This document shows, one piece after another, positions 59,230 through 64,000 of a stretch of DNA of 64,000 nucleotides; the first letter of the stretch is position 1; every line of letters begins with the position of its first letter. Under the pieces are notes generated by a model. It was not told the origin of the DNA. It worked only from the letters and a program-made list of their open reading frames with translations, and searched no databases. Both the position numbers and the translations under genes were made by a program. Source of the DNA: Candidatus Saccharimonadota bacterium (lineage in GTDB: Bacteria; Patescibacteriota; Saccharimonadia; Saccharimonadales; Saccharimonadaceae); contig CAJPLU010000002.1 of NCBI GenBank assembly GCA_905371595.1, positions 10,920 to 74,919 of the forward strand, read 5' to 3'.

Positions 59230-61226
59230 TGGCTCAGCAAAGCATGAAAAAACGCCAGCCAGTGAAGATGGGCGGTCCAATGGGCGGCGGTATGGGCGCG
59301 GGCGAAAAAGCCAAAGATTTCAAAGGTACGGTCAAGAAGTTAGCCAAATATTTGGCGGAGTTCCGCTGGCAAATGCTCATGGTGGCGATTTTCGCGGTCG
59401 GTAGTACGACGTTTGCGATTGTCAGTCCGAAGATTTTGGGTGGCGCTACCAACCAAATTGTCGAAGATTATGTCAGCATGAAGGCGTACGAAACCATCAC
59501 TAGCAAACTGCCAAACGGTGCTTCGCTGCCAGTTGGCACAACCGGTGCTGATGTCATCAATCGGCTGCCAAACCAGTCGGAAATTGAGCGCCAAATTCCA
59601 GCCAATCAGCTCGAGACTATCAAAAAGCTGGATCTCAGCCGACGTCCAGAATTCCACTTTGATGCCGTTTGGCGGGTCGTCAGTTTACTGATCGGTCTGT
59701 ACATACTCAGCGCCATTTTCCGCTACATCCAAACCTGGCTGATGACCCAAGTGACGCAGACGGTTACCTTCAGAATGCGCCGGCAATTGTCCGAGAAAAT
59801 CAATCGCCTGCCGCTGAGCTATTTTGACAAGCAAACTTACGGTGAGGTGCTCAGCCGCGTTACCAACGACGTCGATACCATTAGCCAGACGCTCAATCAA
59901 AGCCTGTCGCAGGTCGTGTCTTCGACAGTGATGGTGCTGGGGATTTTGGTGATGATGTTTTCCATCAGCTGGCAAATGTCGCTGGTGGCGCTGCTGGTGC
60001 TGCCGCTGGCTGGCGGCGTGGTGACGCTGATTGCCAAAAGCTCGCAAAAGCAGTTCCTTCGCCAGCAAACGCAGCTGGGAGAATTGAACGGCCATATCGA
60101 GGAAATGTACGGCGGCCATCAAGTGATGCGGGTGTTCAACGGCCAGAAAAAGTCGCTGGCTAAGTTTTCGCGGGTGAACGATCAGCTGCAGGAAAGCGCC
60201 TGGAAAGCTCAATTTTTGTCGGGTCTGATTTATCCGATCATGAATTTCATCGGCAACATTGGCTATGTCGTGATGGCGATTTTGGGCGGCTGGTTGGCGA
60301 TTAACGGCCGGCTGAAAATTGGTGACATTCAGGCGTTCATCCAGTACATCGACCAATTCAACCAGCCGCTGGTGCAAGTTGCTAATATCGCCAATGTCCT
60401 TCAATCGACCGCCGCTGCCGCCGAGCGTGTGTTTGAATTTTTGGACGAGCCAGAAGAACAAGCGGAGAGTAAAGATTTGGTGAAATTGGCGAACGTCAAG
60501 GGCGAAGTCGAATTTGACAATGTGGTCTTTGGCTACAAACCTGATCAAACCATCATCAAAGGGTTATCAGCGCACATCAAGCCAGGTCAGCGCGTGGCGA
60601 TCGTCGGTCCGACGGGCGCGGGCAAAACGACGTTGGTTAACTTGCTGATGCGATTTTACGAAATTAACAGCGGCGCGATCAAAATTGACGGCGTGGATAT
60701 TCGCCAAATGAAGCGCAGCGATGTACGGCAAATGTTTGGCATGGTGTTGCAGGACACCTGGTTGTTTAATGGCACGATTCGCCAGAATTTGCTCTACGGC
60801 AATCCAACAGCTAGCGAAGAAGAGATGGTTGCCACCGCCAAGGAAGCGCACGTTGACCATTTTGTGCGGTCGCTGCCGGGCGGCTACGATATGGTGCTGG
60901 GCGAGGAAGCCACGAACATCTCGCAGGGCGAAAAGCAGCTGCTGACGATCGCTCGAGCGATGTTGGCGCGCACGCCAATGCTGATTTTGGACGAAGCTAC
61001 CAGCTCGGTCGACACCCGCACCGAAGTGCTCATCCAAAAAGCCATGAACAAGTTGATGCAGGGCAAAACCAGCTTCGTCATCGCCCACCGCCTGAGCACC
61101 ATCCGCGACGCTGATTTGATATTGGTCGTCCGCGACGGCAATATCATCGAGCAGGGTAAGCACGACGAACTGCTGGAAGAAAACGGCTTTTATGCTGAGC
61201 TGTATAATAGCCAGTTTGCTGAGTGA
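59229..61226 (+). CDS. heterodimeric ABC exporter, catalytic subunit
   Basis: A 665-aa half transporter. It starts with a Gly/Met-rich cytoplasmic tail (PMGGGMGAGEKAKDFKGT). Six membrane helices (about 55-380) follow, with an extra extracellular insert between helices 1 and 2. The ATPase domain (about 410-660) has Walker A GPTGAGKTT, signature NISQGEKQLLTIARA, Walker B LILDEATSSVD with the catalytic Glu, and switch His in IAHRLSTI. It complements the degenerate site of the upstream subunit. ATG 59229 overlaps the previous stop; the open frame from 59139 lies inside that gene. Confidence 0.94.
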   Translation: MAQQSMKKRQPVKMGGPMGGGMGAGEKAKDFKGTVKKLAKYLAEFRWQMLMVAIFAVGSTTFAIVSPKILGGATNQIVEDYVSMKAYETITSKLPNGASLPVGTTGADVINRLPNQSEIERQIPANQLETIKKLDLSRRPEFHFDAVWRVVSLLIGLYILSAIFRYIQTWLMTQVTQTVTFRMRRQLSEKINRLPLSYFDKQTYGEVLSRVTNDVDTISQTLNQSLSQVVSSTVMVLGILVMMFSISWQMSLVALLVLPLAGGVVTLIAKSSQKQFLRQQTQLGELNGHIEEMYGGHQVMRVFNGQKKSLAKFSRVNDQLQESAWKAQFLSGLIYPIMNFIGNIGYVVMAILGGWLAINGRLKIGDIQAFIQYIDQFNQPLVQVANIANVLQSTAAAAERVFEFLDEPEEQAESKDLVKLANVKGEVEFDNVVFGYKPDQTIIKGLSAHIKPGQRVAIVGPTGAGKTTLVNLLMRFYEINSGAIKIDGVDIRQMKRSDVRQMFGMVLQDTWLFNGTIRQNLLYGNPTASEEEMVATAKEAHVDHFVRSLPGGYDMVLGEEATNISQGEKQLLTIARAMLARTPMLILDEATSSVDTRTEVLIQKAMNKLMQGKTSFVIAHRLSTIRDADLILVVRDGNIIEQGKHDELLEENGFYAELYNSQFAE

Positions 61227-61269
61227 ATGTAAAATGGTCAGTATTTAATCTAACAAAAGTATGTATTAG

Positions 61270-61295
61270 CACGTCAATTTGATTGGCGTGTTTTT
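61270..61295 (+). terminator. terminator after the ABC exporter
   Basis: CACGTCAA (61270-61277), TTTGA loop, TTGGCGTG (61283-61290), T5. Eight pairs with one wobble. Confidence 0.85.
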
Positions 61296-61374
61296 GTTAT
61301 AGTGAAGATACCTCAAATTGGTTAGCGTGCAAAGTAGTAGACTATTTTTTACGCATATGTACTTATTAAGGTGA

Positions 61375-61380
61375 TATAAT
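61375..61380 (+). promoter_or_regulatory. extended -10 of the small RNA gene
   Basis: TATAAT with TG one base upstream (TGATATAAT, 61372-61380). Transcription should begin about 61387, the first base of the RNA's closing stem. No strong -35 is seen, as allowed for an extended -10. Confidence 0.7.
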
Positions 61381-61386
61381 AAAGAA

Positions 61387-61524
61387 GTCTAAGCCATCAA
61401 TCATGCTCAAGCTTGAGTGCTTTATTTGCACGGAAAGCCTTAAAAACGGCACCGTGCAAAACATTAGGCTTTAGGGCTTGAGTGTGGATAAATGGCTTAG
61501 ACACCTAGTACGGTGTCGTTTTTT
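61387..61524 (+). ncRNA. putative pseudoknotted small RNA of unknown class
   Basis: A ~138-nt transcript is inferred from promoter to T-tract. P1: GTCTAAGCCAT (61387-61397) with ATGGCTTAGAC (61492-61502), 11 perfect pairs. P2: CATGCTCAAGC (61402-61412) with GCTTGAGTGTG (61476-61486), 11 pairs with wobbles. Inside lies an H-type pseudoknot: TTTGCACGG (61425-61433) with CCGTGCAAA (61452-61460), and AAAGCCT (61434-61440) with AGGCTTT (61466-61472). The terminator GACACC/GGTGTC plus T6 (61500-61524) overlaps P1 by three bases. It does not show the signatures of RNase P, tmRNA, SRP RNA or 6S RNA. It may be free-standing or a riboswitch for the gene at 61565. Confidence 0.7.
61500..61524 (+). terminator. 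terminator of the small RNA
   Basis: GACACC (61500-61505), TAGTAC loop, GGTGTC (61512-61517), G, then T6. The first three stem bases are also the end of P1, so P1 and the full terminator compete slightly. Confidence 0.8.
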
Positions 61525-61564
61525 ATTCGTCGCCGACAAAATATTAAAGAAAAGGTAATTATAT

Positions 61565-61678
61565 ATGTGGACTTGGATTTGGTTTGTGGCTTTTGTCGTC
61601 GTGTCGAGTATGTATCATAAGCTGTATAAAAAAGTATTAGATAATAATAAAAATATAGAAAAACATAATAAAACATAA
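61565..61678 (+). CDS. 37-aa membrane protein, probably the N-terminal part of a frameshifted gene
   Basis: ATG 61565 opens 37 codons: a Trp-rich membrane helix (MWTWIWFVAFVVVSSM) and a basic, Asn-rich tail. AAAAGG lies 10 nt upstream. The frame ends in a tandem 10-bp duplication, AAAACATAAT at 61660-61669 and 61670-61679. Removing one copy fuses this frame exactly to the one that runs to 61979. It could be made as a short peptide in the present state. Confidence 0.55.
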   Translation: MWTWIWFVAFVVVSSMYHKLYKKVLDNNKNIEKHNKT

Positions 61679-61679
61679 T
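61660..61679. repeat. tandem 10-bp duplication
   Basis: Two adjacent copies of AAAACATAAT. Ten extra bases shift the frame by one. A replication-slippage event here would switch the surrounding gene between a long and a short product. Confidence 0.8.
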
Positions 61680-61778
61680 AAAATTACCCAACTTACTATT
61701 TGGGCTGCTTTAGCATCTTGTGGAGATGAAGTAAAATCTGATTATGTCGCTAACACATATATAACCAACCTTGAGATA

Positions 61779-61979
61779 TTGCTTAAACAAGAGGATTTTT
61801 TGGATGTCATTAATAGTTTATTAAGAGCGCGAAATATACCTACTATAAATCAAACTGATGATATAAATGATGAGAAGGTGTTAGACTCTATAATAACTTT
61901 ACGAAATAGTATAGAAGAAAGCATTGTACAAATTTGGAGTTATTTAGATAATCCAGAAGAACAAGAACCGCTTTATTAG
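61779..61979 (+). CDS. C-terminal part of the same small membrane protein
   Basis: The frame is open from 61659 but has no ATG or GTG; TTG 61779 is the first usual alternative start (66 aa, acidic and helical, EDFLDVINSLLRARNIPT, EESIVQIWSYLDNPEEQE). Upstream codons also read as protein (QLTIWAALASCGDEVKSDY), which suggests the coding region really begins at 61565 and was split by the 10-bp duplication. The joined product would be 134 aa with one N-terminal membrane helix. No family recognised. Confidence 0.45.
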   Translation: MLKQEDFLDVINSLLRARNIPTINQTDDINDEKVLDSIITLRNSIEESIVQIWSYLDNPEEQEPLY

Positions 61980-61994
61980 TTAAGGAGATGAAAT

Positions 61995-62864
61995 ATGCAA
62001 CTTAAGAAACGAAACAAACTATCTATAGGTCGACCTAAAACATTACTTAATCACTCTAGTGACGATTTCTCTTCTATTTTATATGAATCACTATGGGAAC
62101 GGTTTGTTGACAAGACGAAACCTCTCGTGAAAATACTACTAGTTGTATCTATTATTGGCGGCTCAATCTATGGTGGTACGCTATTGTTTGGCAATAAAGA
62201 CAGCGGCACACAATCTACCGAATACGCCAGTAATAATACAGACCACCAAAGCGATGACAAGGAAAAGCTCCATCAATGCCTGGAAGACGTAGTAAAAGCA
62301 AATCCATCGCCTGAAACGAGTGACCCTGAATTTTATAAGAAACTTATAGATGGTTACGATAAAAGGCTTGGCTGTTATGAAAAGTACCCAGGTATTGATT
62401 CAGCTGGTAAGTCTCAAATGCAAGAAAACAGGAAGAATGCGATTGATTCATCTGGGGAATATAAGGATACTTATTTGGCTAGTGGTGGTACATATAACTA
62501 CAATAGCTCAGCAAGTAATTATACTAATACTATAACAGGCTGTAGTTATAGATTAAGTGAGAGTGAATATATAAAGTGTACTGATGATTACAACTTAAAA
62601 CATGGTACAAACGTAAGTAATATTTCTCCTACTACAACAGCTTCGGACTCCACCCCTGTATCACCAAGACCATCAACTCCTAGCCATACGTATACACCCG
62701 ATAGTCCTCATTCGGTCAATAACTCATCCAGTGGTGAAAACGATAAGTCTTATTGGCAGCGCGTTTGCAAGGTGCAAGTTCGGCACCGTTCTGCTGGAAC
62801 TGGGCTAGTGCAATCGCAGAGAGACAAGATGTTTGCTAATTGTATGCGGGAACACGGTTACTAA
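61995..62864 (+). CDS. single-pass membrane protein with Ser/Thr/Pro-rich extracellular region
   Basis: A 289-aa protein not recognised. A basic cytoplasmic part (1-48) leads to one membrane helix (about 49-68). The extracytoplasmic part contains paired Cys (HQCLED/LGCYEK; TGCSYR/IKCTDD; RVCKVQ/ANCMRE), a Ser/Thr/Asn-rich linker and a TTTASDSTPVSPRPSTPS stretch. The ends SYWQRVCKVQVRHRSAG and MFANCMREHGY look folded. AAGGAG lies 6 nt before the ATG. Six Cys in three pairs suggest disulfides formed by the Dsb-like system in this genome. Confidence 0.7.
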   Translation: MQLKKRNKLSIGRPKTLLNHSSDDFSSILYESLWERFVDKTKPLVKILLVVSIIGGSIYGGTLLFGNKDSGTQSTEYASNNTDHQSDDKEKLHQCLEDVVKANPSPETSDPEFYKKLIDGYDKRLGCYEKYPGIDSAGKSQMQENRKNAIDSSGEYKDTYLASGGTYNYNSSASNYTNTITGCSYRLSESEYIKCTDDYNLKHGTNVSNISPTTTASDSTPVSPRPSTPSHTYTPDSPHSVNNSSSGENDKSYWQRVCKVQVRHRSAGTGLVQSQRDKMFANCMREHGY

Positions 62865-62962
62865 ACTAGCATTTAATAAAATTGCCCATAGTCTCTACTA
62901 TTGATATAAAACATAAATATTTTTATCTAGATAACAAGGTATTAATAAGGATGAGTTTTATT

Positions 62963-63004
62963 GCGAAGGTGGCGGAATTAGTGAGCCAATGACTGGTTCG
63001 ACTC
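62963..63004 (+). pseudogene. possible tRNA-Leu remnant
   Basis: GCGAAGGTGGCGGAATTAGT (62963-62982) is almost the first 20 nt of a typical bacterial tRNA-Leu, and GGTTCGACTC (62995-63004) resembles a T-loop. The anticodon arm, variable arm and matching acceptor end are missing. It could be a deleted tRNA gene or a scar of integration. It lies in a 266-bp gap without genes. Confidence 0.35.
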
Positions 63005-63130
63005 AAAAGACATCGCTCGGTCATCGGAGGTTTTAACATACTAACTGTCAAAGCTGTTTCGGGTAAAACTAGCTTTGAAATGATATAATTTCTTCTTTGA
63101 GTAGGGTTAATTTTGTATAAGAGTAGTCAC

Positions 63131-63592
63131 TTAGTCCCGCCGCAAAATATCCAACACGCCAAACTTTCCAGTCAGCACGGCTTGGTCGATGATGTGCGGC
63201 GTGAGGGTGGCGATGAGCTCTTTTGGTTTAGTGTTGCTTGGTAAATCCAGTGTCGTGTTCAGCGCGTACACGTAAAATTGATAGCGGTGCGTGCCAAATG
63301 GCGGCTGCGGTCCGCCCCAGCCAGGAAGGCCCCAGCTCGTAACACCTTCGACGGCATCCGCGGGTAGTGACTCGCCAGTTATTTCAGTGGTTTTGCTTGG
63401 TAAATTCCAAACCGTCCAATGGTAGAATCCATCGCGCCCAGGCGCGTCAGGGTCGTGGCAAACGATTGCCAGACTTTTAGCATCTGCTGGCACATCGCTG
63501 ATCTCGAGCGGCGGGCGTTGGTTGCCGCCGAGCTTGGAGTAAACTTTTGGTATTTTAGCGTTTTCGGCGAACGCAGGGCTAGATATCTTCAT
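63131..63592 (-). CDS. YbhB/YbcL-family PEBP-like protein
   Basis: A 153-aa protein of the phosphatidylethanolamine-binding/Raf-kinase-inhibitor-like family. Conserved ligand-pocket motifs: AIVCHDPDAPGRDGFYHWTV, GLPGWGGPQPPFGTHRYQF and YALNTTLDLP. Bacterial members are cytoplasmic or exported and of uncertain role; no signal peptide is seen here. Length and motifs are normal for the family. It stands alone in the minus direction. Confidence 0.93.
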   Translation of the reverse strand: MKISSPAFAENAKIPKVYSKLGGNQRPPLEISDVPADAKSLAIVCHDPDAPGRDGFYHWTVWNLPSKTTEITGESLPADAVEGVTSWGLPGWGGPQPPFGTHRYQFYVYALNTTLDLPSNTKPKELIATLTPHIIDQAVLTGKFGVLDILRRD

Positions 63593-63758
63593 AATTTAAT
63601 TTTACCACGCCAGTGTCGTCAGGTGTGAGACGCGGTAAAATACGCAACCTTAAACACAGTAGTTGCTGAAGCAAAACAGTTTTCAGTCAGATTTTATCGA
63701 CAGTTAGTTTACCGAATAATCCCTGGAGAGCCACCGGGCTGTATGCTAAAATAAACAT

Positions 63759-63911
63759 GTGAGATATGCTTTTGTTTTCGTGAGTATAGTGGCGATTTGG
63801 CTGGCTATGCTGCTGTTGGTAAATACGAGCATTGATCCGTTATTTTTATACATTTGCGTGTTGGTTTTGACACTGGTGTTGTACTTTATTGGTTTTCGGA
63901 GGGCGAGGTAA
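63759..63911 (+). CDS. small two-helix membrane protein
   Basis: A 50-aa protein from GTG 63759: two membrane helices (FVSIVAIWLAMLLLV, then LYICVLVLTLVLYFIGF) and a basic end FRRAR. TAAAAT (63747-63752) ends 6 nt before the GTG, so a leaderless GTG start is likely. An in-frame GTG at 63780 is a second option. The next gene begins directly after the stop. No family recognised. Confidence 0.5.
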   Translation: MRYAFVFVSIVAIWLAMLLLVNTSIDPLFLYICVLVLTLVLYFIGFRRAR

Positions 63912-64000
63912 GTGCGCGTATTGCTTGTAGTTCGGGCGTTGTTTCGGGTGTGGCGAGCTTGGCGCAGCGATCAAATATGGCTCAAAGTTTTATCAGACGA
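63912..64000 (+). CDS. start of an unidentified gene, cut by the window end
   Basis: GTG 63912 follows the previous stop directly, with GGAGGGCGAGG just upstream. Twenty-nine codons are visible, VRVLLVVRALFRVWRAWRSD and then QIWLKVLSD, basic and amphipathic. Too short to assign a family. Confidence 0.4.
   Translation, partial: MRVLLVVRALFRVWRAWRSDQIWLKVLSD

Noticed and set aside
59685..60548. Minus-strand open frame of 287 codons, and another at 60567-61163
   Set aside because: Both are antisense to the catalytic ABC exporter subunit; His- and Gln-rich nonsense typical of reverse reading of coding DNA.
61387..61524. Assignment as RNase P RNA, tmRNA, SRP RNA or 6S RNA
   Set aside because: None of the conserved core sequences of these RNAs is present, and the length and topology do not match.

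Overview
The window looks like a chromosomal segment of a Candidatus Saccharibacteria (TM7) organism, probably of the host-associated, epibiotic type. This is an inference from gene content and layout. The genes are dense and partly in tight overlapping operons. The envelope is of Gram-positive type: a sortase with its substrate, CHAP amidases and a PdaC-like deacetylase, with no outer-membrane genes. The window also has a class III ribonucleotide reductase, a CIRCE-controlled groESL pair, and an arginine deiminase pathway, which is known in mammal-associated Saccharibacteria. No phylogenetic marker was tested.

Layout. 1-7.5 kb: envelope polysaccharide genes (RmlB, a nucleotidylyltransferase, GalE, a CHAP protein with C-terminal repeats, a GT4 glycosyltransferase, a polyprenyl-phosphate sugar transferase, an O-antigen-ligase-like protein). 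7.5-13 kb: a LexA-like DNA-binding protein without a peptidase domain, a serine beta-lactamase-fold protein, tRNA-Asn, a wall-anchored protein with an autotransporter-like passenger domain, and its sortase. 13-19 kb: an nrdD-nrdG-flavin reductase-(Cys-cluster disordered protein) operon behind two NrdR boxes. 19-22 kb: a possible leaderless leader peptide, then a secreted cutinase/VWA/PKD gene broken by a frameshift, then radC. 22.5-32.3 kb: a defence island with Fic, type III Mod, DUF4145, an unknown protein, RhuM, another unknown protein, a 35-aa microprotein, type III Res and a membrane protein. It ends against a fragment of a type I hsdR gene. 32.3-43.3 kb: regulators, deacetylase, CorA, CHAP amidase, NUDIX, an ABC exporter, a small GC-rich membrane protein with a structured leader, MazG-like and thiol-disulfide proteins, and a solitary DpnI-like endonuclease. 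43.3-49.2 kb: a PadR-controlled FtsX-type ABC cassette and an amino-acid ABC importer. 49.5-55.2 kb: arginine catabolism, with an arginine deiminase-ornithine carbamoyltransferase fusion, an ArcD antiporter, a DDAH-like hydrolase and carbamate kinase. 55.3-61.2 kb: groES, groEL and a heterodimeric ABC exporter. 61.3-64 kb: a probable pseudoknotted small RNA, unrecognised membrane proteins, a PEBP protein and the start of another operon.

How the parts fit. The importer and the arc operon would bring in arginine (and possibly methylarginines), turn it to citrulline, ornithine and ammonia, and recover ATP through carbamate kinase. The nrd operon combines the anaerobic reductase, its activase and a likely electron supply. 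Type III and DpnI-like restriction plus the hsdR remnant record turnover of defence systems. Two features stand out. About a dozen first-in-operon genes have a -10 hexamer only 6-8 nt before the start codon, which implies leaderless mRNA. The 61387-61524 locus has a promoter, an H-type pseudoknot inside two closing helices and a terminator, and I cannot assign it to a known RNA class.
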